Part shown: positions 34,436 through 42,058 of the stretch, piece after piece
Position numbering within the stretch: the first letter of the stretch is position 1
Layout: each line of letters begins with the position of its first letter
From: Alkalihalobacterium sp048323755
Lineage (GTDB): Bacteria; Bacillota; Bacilli; Bacillales; Bacillaceae_F
Assembly (NCBI RefSeq): GCF_048323755.1
Contig: NZ_JBLWFS010000009.1
Span: forward strand, 103,052-167,051
DNA length: 64,000 nucleotides
Reading direction: 5' to 3'
Made by a program: the position numbers and the translations under genes
The notes under the pieces: generated by a model
Told to the model about the DNA's origin: nothing
Seen by the model: only the letters and a program-made list of their open reading frames with translations
Databases searched by the model: none

Positions 34436-35202
34436 TATTTTTTCTCCACACATTCAACTTGAATTTCACGTTTCTCTAGTTCCAATTTAAGTCTTTTCAC
34501 AAAATCCAGCGCATGCGTCGAATCCCCATGTACACAAACCGTTTGTGCATTAATTGGCATTACTGGACCCTCAATTGTCTCAACTTCTCCTTTTAAAATC
34601 ATACGATAGACACGTTCCAACGCTTCATCAAAGTCAGTAATTATCGCATTCGGTGAAGTTCGAGGCGTCAATGTTCCATCTGCCTGATAGGTACGGTCAG
34701 CAAATACTTCTTCTACTACTTGAAGGCCAATTTCTTGTCCCGCTTGAATGAGCTTTCCACCAGCTAGTCCAAATAGGAGCAGTTGAGGGTTAAAGTCATA
34801 AACAGCTTCGGCGATTGCCCTTGCTAAAAGAATATCTGTGGACGCCATATTGAATAAAGCTCCATGTGGTTTCACATGATGCAAAGTTGTTTGATGTAGT
34901 TTAGCAAATCCTTCTAAGGCACCTAATTGGTAAATTGTAAAATTATATACATCATTCGGTTCTACCTGTAACACGCGACGACCAAACCCTAGAAGATCCG
35001 GCAATCCCGGATGAGCACCTATTTTCACCTTTTCCTTTACCGCAAGTTTAATCGTTTCATGCATGACATTATGGTCGCCAGCATGATAACCACAGGCTAT
35101 ATTCGCTGAAGAAATATATTTAATAACTTCCGCATCATTTCCAATTTGATAGGCACCAAAACTTTCACCAATGTCACTGTTCAAATCAATTGTCCTTTTC
35201 AT
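34435..35202 (-). CDS. pxpA: 5-oxoprolinase subunit PxpA (LamB/YcsF family)
   Basis: 255 aa. With PxpB and PxpC, PxpA makes the ATP-dependent 5-oxoprolinase that opens pyroglutamate to glutamate. Family signatures: IDLNSDIGESFG (residues 4-15), SSANIACGYHAGDH (near 31-44), IGAHPGLPDLLGFGRR and HVKPHGALFN. The ATG at 35202 has AGGAGAGGG upstream and overlaps pxpB by 17 nt. PxpA looks intact, but its partner PxpC is broken here, so the complex may not work from this locus. Confidence 0.94.
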   Translation of the reverse strand: MKRTIDLNSDIGESFGAYQIGNDAEVIKYISSANIACGYHAGDHNVMHETIKLAVKEKVKIGAHPGLPDLLGFGRRVLQVEPNDVYNFTIYQLGALEGFAKLHQTTLHHVKPHGALFNMASTDILLARAIAEAVYDFNPQLLLFGLAGGKLIQAGQEIGLQVVEEVFADRTYQADGTLTPRTSPNAIITDFDEALERVYRMILKGEVETIEGPVMPINAQTVCVHGDSTHALDFVKRLKLELEKREIQVECVEKK

Positions 35203-35935
35203 CGACAACCCTCTCCTCGCACTGAACCGACAAGGTAAAATCATTTACCGCTAGGTCCTTTTGTATTTGCTCATATTTTTGTTTTGGAATACTCTCAAAC
35301 TTTAAGTAATCCCCAGAGTTTAATAGAGACGGTGGCGTACAATTCTCGTTGAATAAATCTACAGGTGTGCGACCGATAAATCGCCAACCGCCTGGTGAAC
35401 TTAAATAATATACGCCAGTTTGATTCCCGGCAATTCCAACGGATCCTTTTTCAACCCTATGCCTAGGTACTTCTAACCTTGGTGTTGCAATAGCTGGATT
35501 TAAGCCTCCTAAATACGGAAATCCGGGTGTAAATCCAATCATATACACTAAATATTGCCTTTCACAATGAAGCTCTATTACTTCCTGTTCTGTTAACGAA
35601 TGATAATTTGCTATATATGATAAGTCTGGTGCAAATTCCTCTTCATAACATACCGGTAATGTAATAATCTTTCTTGGCGGCAACACGACTTTACTCATAT
35701 GACTAACCACTTGATGAACTAATAGTTCAACCTTTCCATATGTATTCTTTAAAGGGTTATAATAAATTGAAACAGAAGTATAGGAAGGTACCCATTCAAT
35801 TATTCCATCTAACTTTTCGTGCTCTAATAATATACAAAAATTACGGACACGTTCATTAATATCTGCTGATATTTGACTCCCAAAGCAAACCCTTACGATT
35901 TGGTCACCAACCGTCTCTATAACGATTGAATTCAT
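35186..35935 (-). CDS. pxpB: 5-oxoprolinase subunit PxpB (KipI family)
   Basis: 249 aa. Conserved GFTPGFPYLGG (near 133-143), TPRLEVPRHRVEKGSVGIAG (near 150-169), GGWRFIGRTP and LLNSGDYLKF. In B. subtilis the homologue KipI was first described as an inhibitor of kinase A; later work assigned the Pxp role. It follows the PrmA-like gene by 17 nt and overlaps pxpA, so the transcript is prmA-like-pxpB-pxpA-(pxpC). Confidence 0.93.
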   Translation of the reverse strand: MNSIVIETVGDQIVRVCFGSQISADINERVRNFCILLEHEKLDGIIEWVPSYTSVSIYYNPLKNTYGKVELLVHQVVSHMSKVVLPPRKIITLPVCYEEEFAPDLSYIANYHSLTEQEVIELHCERQYLVYMIGFTPGFPYLGGLNPAIATPRLEVPRHRVEKGSVGIAGNQTGVYYLSSPGGWRFIGRTPVDLFNENCTPPSLLNSGDYLKFESIPKQKYEQIQKDLAVNDFTLSVQCEERVVDEKDN

Positions 35936-35952
35936 CTCATCACCTAATTACC

Positions 35953-36819
35953 TTATTTACTATATAAAGCAGTTACCCATTCATTCGATTGAATTCGTTC
36001 TAATACCTTAAAGCCAACATTTTCTAAGTAGGTTGTGACCTTTTCTTCATTCCATTCAACGACGCCTGAAAGTAAAAATTTATTTGTTTTCTCGTACAAA
36101 CGGTGTCGCTTTATAATTTTTACAGTTTCTTCTGCTCCAATATTAATAATGGTCCAATCGATGTCCTTAGGAAACTCATAATCTTCCTCTAGAATATCTA
36201 CTTGATGAACTGTTATATTCGATACTTGATTTAAATTCGCTTGATGTGCAACTTCTCTTTCAACAGGCTCAATATCAATTGCCGTAACATTAACAGCACC
36301 TTTGATAGCTGCAGCAATGGCAAGTACCCCAGAACCGGTCCCAATATCGAAGACGTTCATGTTATCAAATCGATCATTCAGAATGAATTGTAAGCAATCT
36401 TGTGTCGTTTCATGAACGCCTGTCCCAAACGCAGCTTGAGGATCTAAATAAATTGTTTTTTCTAGCTTACTATCCACACTTTCTTCATAACAGATCATCC
36501 AACCATTTCGAAGTTTAATGTCAACAAAATGAATAGGACCAATTTGAAGAGAAATATCTGCCTGTTCGATTTCCTGTGCGGAGACTTGTAATGTCTCACT
36601 AACTAAACGAAGAACTCCATTCACTTCTGTATCTTCTTCCACAACAATGTGTAGTTTAATATCTTGATTTTTTTGAATTTCAACCCCATAACCATTTTCA
36701 TTCACCTTTGTTTCAAACGGCTGTTCGTAATATAAATTGAAAACCCCTGCGATGTTTAACTGTTCAATTGCTTCATCAACAGATGTACTTGGGATGTTAA
36801 CCGTAAGTTCCTTCGCCAT
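35953..36819 (-). CDS. PrmA-like SAM-dependent methyltransferase
   Basis: 288 aa. The C-terminal half is a class I methyltransferase of the ribosomal protein L11 methyltransferase type: DPQAAFGTGVHETTQ (near 126-140), the SAM loop VFDIGTGSGVLAIAAA, and AIDIEPV. The usual PrmA N-I-L catalytic-loop motif appears as WTIINIGAEE, which differs. True prmA usually sits beside dnaJ in Bacillaceae, so this is likely a paralogue with another substrate. SD GGTAGGAG; start ATG at 36819. Placed at the head of the oxoprolinase cluster. Confidence 0.8.
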   Translation of the reverse strand: MAKELTVNIPSTSVDEAIEQLNIAGVFNLYYEQPFETKVNENGYGVEIQKNQDIKLHIVVEEDTEVNGVLRLVSETLQVSAQEIEQADISLQIGPIHFVDIKLRNGWMICYEESVDSKLEKTIYLDPQAAFGTGVHETTQDCLQFILNDRFDNMNVFDIGTGSGVLAIAAAIKGAVNVTAIDIEPVEREVAHQANLNQVSNITVHQVDILEEDYEFPKDIDWTIINIGAEETVKIIKRHRLYEKTNKFLLSGVVEWNEEKVTTYLENVGFKVLERIQSNEWVTALYSK

Positions 36820-36974
36820 TCTTCTCCTACCTTCTTTCAACACATGTATCTATTTTTTTATTCATTTTACCACAACGTGATTACTTGAAGTAATCACTAC
36901 AACGCTTCAACCACAACGAAACACATCACTATTTTTGAGCATTATCTAATCCATAACGCAAATGAACATAAACC

Positions 36975-37006
36975 TAAAAAGGAACCGACTTCAACAAGCC
37001 GGTTCA
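36975..37006 (-). terminator. Terminator after the 239-aa hypothetical gene
   Basis: Minus: GAACCGgCTTGTTGAAGtCGGTTC followed by CTTTTTAGG (36982-37005). Confidence 0.75.
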
Positions 37007-37018
37007 AAACAATCTTTA

Positions 37019-37738
37019 TTAATAATCAAAATTTGTCTTTTTGTATTCAATTCCGATGCCATCTGTTATGACCAAATCGACCCGTACATCACCAAGCTCC
37101 TCTATCTCTTCATCAAAGTGTATCCTTTGATTGTACTCATACATTTGGTCGTGCGGCATATCCATTGCTTGGTTAGATTCCGCTAATACATCAACGTTTT
37201 TTATCAATTCATCATTAATATATACATGCGCTTCTGCACTCATAATTTTTAGTAGCTCTTTATCTTGCAAGAACATATGTCCTCCACTATACTGTTGCAT
37301 CATAATATGAAGATCCATATATTCCTTACTATAAGAATATACATATACATCAGCGTGAATCCGGTCTTGTATTTGATCAAAGATTGAAAGATATTGCAAT
37401 TCTTCACTTCTTTTTCGTTCTTCTGATACAGCTAAAATTTGAGTTTCATAATTTCCCTTGATAGATAACACCAGTTCGATTTCATAACTTAATGTTTCAA
37501 CTTCCTCTACTTCTAGTTGTTCCCACTCATCCGTCCCCTGCTCACGATATAAGAAGTATAGTTGTTCCTTACGATCGAGCTCTCCTAAGGCCCAAGTGAC
37601 GAGCACCTTAACATGCTCAGCCTCACTTCCCATGTCTTTCACTTCAAAAAAACTCTTTCTTACCCAGCGTTGCTCTTCTGTAAATTCATTTAAAGTATCT
37701 GATAATCTATATTCATATACAAACAGTAAACACTCCAT
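37019..37738 (-). CDS. Hypothetical acidic protein
   Basis: 239 aa, rich in Glu/Asp, Tyr and Val, with no signal peptide or membrane helix. The pattern of alternating beta-strand-like stretches (VKVLVTWALGEL, YEIELVLSIKGN, DVYVYSYSKEYMDLHIMMQQ, DVRVDLVITDGIGIEY) suggests a beta-rich fold. Its start ATG at 37738 has GGGAGAGG upstream. Flanked by its own terminator and by the yhfH-like gene. I do not recognise the family and give no function. Confidence 0.7.
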   Translation of the reverse strand: MECLLFVYEYRLSDTLNEFTEEQRWVRKSFFEVKDMGSEAEHVKVLVTWALGELDRKEQLYFLYREQGTDEWEQLEVEEVETLSYEIELVLSIKGNYETQILAVSEERKRSEELQYLSIFDQIQDRIHADVYVYSYSKEYMDLHIMMQQYSGGHMFLQDKELLKIMSAEAHVYINDELIKNVDVLAESNQAMDMPHDQMYEYNQRIHFDEEIEELGDVRVDLVITDGIGIEYKKTNFDY

Positions 37739-37835
37739 CTTCCTCTCCCGTCATTTCCAGCTTTCCTTAAGATTACTATACGATTTACCTAGAGAGCAAG
37801 TAGACACATACCATACAATTTAAAGACCACGACAA

Positions 37836-37881
37836 AAATAAAAAGCCTTCATTCCAATTCCCCGGTGAAATGAAGACTTTC
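37836..37881 (-). terminator. Terminator after yhfH-like gene
   Basis: Minus: AAAGTCTTCATTTC / GGAATGAAGGCTTT, 14-nt arms with mismatches, then TTATTTTTG. Confidence 0.8.
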
Positions 37882-37903
37882 TATTAAGCTATTATAACAG
37901 CTA

Positions 37904-38035
37904 TTATTCTACCTCGTGACGTAAACACTTCTCACACTGATGAAGATAAGACTCATGTTGTTCATCAATAACGTCACCACAGTCTGTGCATTGTTTAGGT
38001 GGTAAACTTCTAAAGAACTCTGTACTCGGTGTCAT
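37904..38035 (-). CDS. yhfH: YhfH family small zinc-binding protein
   Basis: 43 aa from the ATG at 38035 (SD AGGAGG). Two Cys pairs, QCTDCGDVIDEQ and HQCEKCLRHE, spaced by about 16 residues suggest a zinc knuckle; STEFFRSLPPKQC is the YhfH-type N-terminus. Bacillaceae genomes often carry one or more of these tiny proteins; function unknown. Followed by a terminator. Confidence 0.78.
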   Translation of the reverse strand: MTPSTEFFRSLPPKQCTDCGDVIDEQHESYLHQCEKCLRHEVE

Positions 38036-38167
38036 TTTTTGTTCCTCCTATATCCTTTGTTAAAATCATTGTATTATAACAACTTTAATTTTGCAACCCT
38101 GTAATAAAACAATTTCTTATAAAAAAACACCTATTTTTATTAAATTCACACTTACTGTTATATAAAA

Positions 38168-38235
38168 GAAGAGGTTTACCTATTCAAGCGTCATTCAACT
38201 CCACGAGTTAATAACACTTAAGGTAAACCCCTTCG
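38168..38235 (-). terminator. Probable terminator after the 35-aa peptide gene
   Basis: Minus: GGTTTACC ... GGTAAACC arms, an inner ACTC/GAGT hairpin, then TCTTCTTTTATA. Long loop, moderate support. Confidence 0.45.
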
Positions 38236-38259
38236 AATTTTTGAGTAGTGACATGATTA

Positions 38260-38367
38260 TTATTGTGTCTCTTCTGCCACTTTGAAAAAGGCGATCGCCA
38301 TACCAATAGATACAACCATTATTAAACCAGTAAATCCTAATACTGCAATTAGAGCAGTTCCACTCAT
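38260..38367 (-). CDS. Small single-span membrane peptide
   Basis: 35 aa from the ATG at 38367 behind a strong GAGGTGAGGGG. Begins MSGTALIAVLGFTGLIMVV, has one hydrophobic helix (about 5-28) and a charged tail (KVAEETQ). Good SD, plausible terminator and clean TM pattern make it a likely gene. Family not recognised; the pattern fits small membrane regulators or sporulation peptides, but that is a guess. Confidence 0.6.
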   Translation of the reverse strand: MSGTALIAVLGFTGLIMVVSIGMAIAFFKVAEETQ

Positions 38368-38532
38368 TACCCCTCACCTCTTAATAGTTTTTTACTCCCA
38401 TAAAAATAATAGCATATTTTTTACTTGCTTTTTTGTTGTAAATGTGACAAAATTTTAAGTTTACTTTTTTTATTATTTACACTGTATTAACGTAGTAAAT
38501 AGAGTTATCGACAACACCTTATTTATTTATTT

Positions 38533-38651
38533 TTGAAAATTCACAATTGCATATTTACTTTAGTACGCATACGTGTTAAAGTAATAAATGTAAATGACCT
38601 CTTATTTTTCTCTCTTTGAAGAAAGCCAAAGTATCGGCTTTCTTTTTTTTT
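38533..38651 (+). ncRNA. Candidate small RNA ending in a strong terminator
   Basis: A textbook terminator on plus (GAAAGCC AAAGTATC GGCTTTC then nine T, about 38622-38651) has no protein gene upstream on this strand. A promoter-like TTGAAA-N17-TACTTT lies near 38533-38561. The transcript would be about 80 nt. Confidence 0.35.
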
Positions 38652-38780
38652 AGCTCTATACCTACTTGGAATGGATTTTGGTTCTTTAGTGTAGAAGATG
38701 TGAATGATCCACTACGCGAGCCTATTCCAGACAGGCGGTAAGAAAAACACAGGTCCATGGTCTTAATTTTTTTCTTATTA

Positions 38781-38808
38781 TTGAAAATTCTGTCTTTTGT
38801 GGTATACT
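38781..38808 (+). promoter_or_regulatory. Sigma-A promoter of the 76-aa ORF
   Basis: TTGAAA (38781-38786), 16 nt, TATACT (38803-38808). Confidence 0.7.
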
Positions 38809-38819
38809 TTAATTACTTG

Positions 38820-38833
38820 AGTAAGCGCTTACA
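38820..38833 (+). promoter_or_regulatory. cre-like site (CcpA operator)
   Basis: AGTAAGCGCTTACA contains the perfect 12-bp palindrome GTAAGCGCTTAC and matches the cre consensus except at the first base. Located just past the expected transcription start, a repressing position. Confidence 0.6.
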
Positions 38834-38867
38834 AAATTGTTCATTTTATTCTTGCTGAAAGGAGCTG

Positions 38868-39098
38868 ATGAACAGATTGTTACTTCATAAACTAAAAAAC
38901 AAGTCCCTCATTACTAATGCAGATATTGAATTTAATATAAAGTACGGTTTACCTGTTGAAGTCTTTTGTCCGGCAAAAAAGCAAACGCTTGCATTTGGGC
39001 GTATCGAAGATTATAACCACTATTTAATTCAGATTAACGGTGTTGAATATTGTCGCAACCAAAATGCCCTTTTTGGTCACCCTTCTTTGTCTGCATAA
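38868..39098 (+). CDS. Uncharacterised 76-aa protein under a cre-bearing promoter
   Basis: 76 aa, soluble, with two Cys (EVFCPAKK, VEYCRNQN) and a mix of charged and aromatic residues. The ATG at 38868 is only 3 nt past AAAGGAG; the in-frame TTG at 38877 (MLLHKLKNK) has better spacing, so the true start is uncertain. It has a good promoter, a cre-like operator and a perfect-palindrome terminator, so it is almost certainly expressed. Family not recognised. Confidence 0.75.
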   Translation: MNRLLLHKLKNKSLITNADIEFNIKYGLPVEVFCPAKKQTLAFGRIEDYNHYLIQINGVEYCRNQNALFGHPSLSA

Positions 39099-39113
39099 GA
39101 AAGACACAATCCA

Positions 39114-39166
39114 TTCCATAAATAAACACGAGGCTGAACAAGTCAGCCTCGTGTTTATTTATGGAA
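39114..39166. terminator. Bidirectional terminator, 24-bp perfect inverted repeat
   Basis: Arms 39114-39137 and 39143-39166 are fully complementary with a 5-nt loop; core ACACGAGGCTGA / TCAGCCTCGTGT flanked by AT-rich ends on both sides. It serves the convergent 76-aa ORF and ypbF, and covers the last codons of ypbF. Confidence 0.92.
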
Positions 39167-39589
39167 CAAATTTACACTATATTCTTCATTGAGAAATTTA
39201 AATAATTCATACCGTTTTCCCCACAATTCGGCTGTATCCCATAGTTGTTCTTGCCGATCAATAACTTCAGAGCGTAACTCTTCAAATTCTTTCTCTGCTT
39301 TATCCAGCTTCTTCTTTGCATTTTTCATAAAAAGTAAGCATATAAGAAACAAACCAATATACAAATAAAGAAAACCACTTGCTATTAAAGTTAAAAAGTT
39401 AAGAGCTGCACCTTGTAAGAGGATAAAAATAACCCCTAACCCTAAACATATTAAAGTGGAAAGTGTCGTTCTTCGTAAAAGTTTTTCTGCATGTTGTTCA
39501 GTCACTTTCCGCTCTATTAACGTTTCAACTAAAACTAAACCTGTATCCGAAACATACTCTTGTTTTTTTAGAAACTGCTTTCTTTCCAT
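39155..39589 (-). CDS. ypbF: YpbF (DUF2663) membrane protein
   Basis: 144 aa (B. subtilis YpbF about 147). A basic N-terminus (MERKQFLKKQEYVS), two adjacent membrane helices (about 44-62 and 67-88), then a charged coiled-coil-like C-terminal half (KNAKKKLDKAEKEFEELRSE). Position before ypbE-like and ypbD matches B. subtilis. Function unknown. Its 3' end lies inside the terminator palindrome. Confidence 0.8.
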   Translation of the reverse strand: MERKQFLKKQEYVSDTGLVLVETLIERKVTEQHAEKLLRRTTLSTLICLGLGVIFILLQGAALNFLTLIASGFLYLYIGLFLICLLFMKNAKKKLDKAEKEFEELRSEVIDRQEQLWDTAELWGKRYELFKFLNEEYSVNLFHK

Positions 39590-39669
39590 ATTTAACCTCC
39601 TTCATATAACTTGTACTTACCCTATGTTTATGAAGGAGATTTTGCTTTTAATACCGTATGCTTACAAGC

Positions 39670-39909
39670 TTACAAATTCTCTAACCAAATAGGTGATGAT
39701 AACACAACTATGACAAGAATAATAAATAAAACTAATAACACTCGAATCAATGGAAAACGCATTCGAAACTTACGGTTCTTATTCTTTTTATGTTTATGGA
39801 ATTCACTTCTCGGTGGTAAAGACGCGGTATCAACTTCTTTCCTGTTCGCTCTTCGCTTTACTTGCTTCCTTAACTCTTCCGCTTGATCATCTGAAGATTT
39901 TACAACCAT
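39670..39909 (-). CDS. YpbE-like short protein lacking the LysM domain
   Basis: 79 aa with a basic cytoplasmic N-terminus (SSDDQAEELRKQVKRRANRK, later HKHKKNKNRKFRMRF) and one membrane helix (about 55-72, VLLVLFIILVIVV), ending shortly after. It sits where B. subtilis has ypbE (about 240 aa with an extracellular LysM), and the N-terminal layout (SLPPRSEF, then a basic stretch, then TM) is similar. No LysM sequence follows in the 80-bp gap in any frame I read. SD GGGGGG. Confidence 0.65.
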   Translation of the reverse strand: MVVKSSDDQAEELRKQVKRRANRKEVDTASLPPRSEFHKHKKNKNRKFRMRFPLIRVLLVLFIILVIVVLSSPIWLENL

Positions 39910-39937
39910 AAGATCCCCCCCATACCATAGTAGACTT

Positions 39938-40522
39938 TCACGTGTTGTTTTTTCTAGCTCTTATCATAATATAAAGGCCTAATACAAAGTCAATAAGAAA
40001 ATGTGTAAATATAGGAACTAATAAATTATTAGTCAACTCAAACAATAACCCTAAAACAAAACTTAACACAACTGCCATCGTAAATAGTAAAGGTTTTGAA
40101 AGGTAGCGAAAGTGAATAAGTGCAAATAAAAGACTAGCAAGAATTAATCCAATTTGTGTTTGTAAAATGCCTCGAAATAAAATTTCTTCACTTACAGAAA
40201 CAATCAGTGCTATTAAAAAAATATGAAAGACATTTCTCTTTGCAAACACTCTTTCATTAATTCCACCATCATCCGTCCACTCTTTCGGTAAATAAAGATC
40301 GAATAATAAATCAATGATAATTACGGTGATTGCAATACCGCCACCAATGAAAAGAATTTGTATAGGATCCCATTTAAACATTTCAAAAAAAGTTGACATG
40401 TCATCGATCCAAAAAAAACCTAGAACGATAGCTAAAACTAACATAATGGTCTGCGTAATATAAAGGTTTAAAAGTATTTCTCGATCTGACATTTCTTGAA
40501 TGATCTTTGCTTGCCTGTTCAT
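39938..40522 (-). CDS. ypbD: CPBP family intramembrane metalloprotease YpbD
   Basis: About 194 aa, polytopic. The ABI/CPBP motifs are present: SEEILFRGILQ (EExxxR, near residue 118), FALIHFRYL (FxxxH) and HFLIDFVLG (HxxxD). Family members include CaaX-type proteases and bacteriocin-immunity proteins; the function here is unknown. Two close starts exist (40531 and 40522); the latter is better spaced from TAGGA. Begins 15 nt after recQ on the same strand. Confidence 0.87.
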   Translation of the reverse strand: MNRQAKIIQEMSDREILLNLYITQTIMLVLAIVLGFFWIDDMSTFFEMFKWDPIQILFIGGGIAITVIIIDLLFDLYLPKEWTDDGGINERVFAKRNVFHIFLIALIVSVSEEILFRGILQTQIGLILASLLFALIHFRYLSKPLLFTMAVVLSFVLGLLFELTNNLLVPIFTHFLIDFVLGLYIMIRARKNNT

Positions 40523-40537
40523 GTTCAACATCCTAAT

Positions 40538-42058
40538 TTATAATTGATGAAAAATTTGTTTTAACTCCTCTTGCCATGGTAACAACTCAATTGACTTCTT
40601 GACTTGTTCACTGTTAATTTTCATATAGCCTTCTAGATATAGTTCACAATTATCACAACAATTTATCGGCTTTTGATCTAATTTTTCTTCAAAATAGGAT
40701 AAATAGTATTCACGCCTACATAAATCACATTCAATAAAGTTAATCATCTCTTGCACTTTTTGGACTTTTTCTTCAATCCTTCTTTCAACTTTTCGTTCAA
40801 TCAATGTCATCGCATACGGTAAAGCTTGTTTATTCACATTCCCTAAATGAATCACGTTTTGTAACTGTAAATGATAATATAAAAATCTCCAAGCTCCTTC
40901 TGTTAGTCCTATTTGAGCTTGTATTTGTATTTCATCGTCACTTGTAAGTGAAAGTTTACTTGATGCTAACATTTCTAAATAGCGATTGACCGCTTGAAGT
41001 TGTTTTTTATTAGGTAATTCATGTTCAATTAAAGATATAGGTAAGTAACGGTCGTCTTGACTATATAATAAAAGTGCAATACTACTTTGACCGTCTCGAC
41101 CGGCACGACCAATTTCTTGTAAGTAAGCTTCCATATGCTGTGGAAAATGAAAATGGATAACGTACCTAACGTTATTTTTGTTTATCCCCATCCCAAATGC
41201 ATTCGTACAACAAATAATATCTAACTGACCATTTATAAATTGCTGTTGTATTAGCAACCGGTCATCATTTTCTAAACCACCATGATAATAAGCGACATAT
41301 TGATTTCCTTCACTTTGTATTCGAACAGCAAGATTCTCTGCCCATATTCTTGAGGATACATAAATTAATCCTGGACCATTTAATTTATTTACCCAATTTA
41401 GTAACTCAGTAACCTTCTCATCTACATCTTTATACTTTTCAACTTGGATAGCTATATTTGGTCGATGGACGCTAAATATATGTGATGTGACATCCGGTAA
41501 ACGCAACTGTGAAACGATATCCTTTTGAACTTCTTTTGTGGCTGTTGCAGTAATCGCTAAACACGGCGGGCAGCTTAATTGTTCCCAAACTTCACCTAAC
41601 TTTAAGTAATCTGTTCGGAAGTCGTGCCCCCATTGAGAAATACAATGGGCCTCATCAATAACAAATAATGAGATCGTAGTGGAAGTTAAGGCATCCATTA
41701 TCGTTTGAGACATTAGACTTTCTGGTGAAATATAGACGATGTCATAACTAGCTAACGTTTCAATTACTCTTTTTCTTTCATAAAGAGAAAGAAAGCTATT
41801 AATCGCAGCAACTTTTTTAATTCCCTGGCTTTTGAGTTGTTGTACTTGATCTTCCATTAAAGAAAGTAACGGTGACACAACTACAGCTGTTCCTGGCAAA
41901 AGCAACGCCGGTAATTGAAAACAGATCGATTTGCCCGTTCCAGTTGGAAGCATCGCCAGTACATTCTCTCTATTCATTAGTGATTGAATTACTTCTCTTT
42001 GTCCTGGTCTAAATGTACTATAACCAAAATAATTAAATAATTCTTTTTCTAAATCCAC
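40538..42058 (-). CDS. recQ: ATP-dependent DNA helicase RecQ (RecS type)
   Basis: 506 aa, the short RecQ type (B. subtilis RecS/YpbC 496). Helicase motifs: LPTGTGKSICFQLPAL (Walker A), VIDEAHCISQWGHDFR (DEAH), TATATKEVQKDI, FGMGINKNNVRYVIHF and QEIGRAGRDG. A C-terminal Cys4 zinc site (CDLCRREY ... NCCDNC) follows, but there is no HRDC domain. It unwinds recombination and replication intermediates. Start GTG at 42058 overlaps the ypbB stop by 1 nt (TAGTG), so it is translationally coupled to ypbB, as in B. subtilis. Confidence 0.94.
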   Translation of the reverse strand: MDLEKELFNYFGYSTFRPGQREVIQSLMNRENVLAMLPTGTGKSICFQLPALLLPGTAVVVSPLLSLMEDQVQQLKSQGIKKVAAINSFLSLYERKRVIETLASYDIVYISPESLMSQTIMDALTSTTISLFVIDEAHCISQWGHDFRTDYLKLGEVWEQLSCPPCLAITATATKEVQKDIVSQLRLPDVTSHIFSVHRPNIAIQVEKYKDVDEKVTELLNWVNKLNGPGLIYVSSRIWAENLAVRIQSEGNQYVAYYHGGLENDDRLLIQQQFINGQLDIICCTNAFGMGINKNNVRYVIHFHFPQHMEAYLQEIGRAGRDGQSSIALLLYSQDDRYLPISLIEHELPNKKQLQAVNRYLEMLASSKLSLTSDDEIQIQAQIGLTEGAWRFLYYHLQLQNVIHLGNVNKQALPYAMTLIERKVERRIEEKVQKVQEMINFIECDLCRREYYLSYFEEKLDQKPINCCDNCELYLEGYMKINSEQVKKSIELLPWQEELKQIFHQL

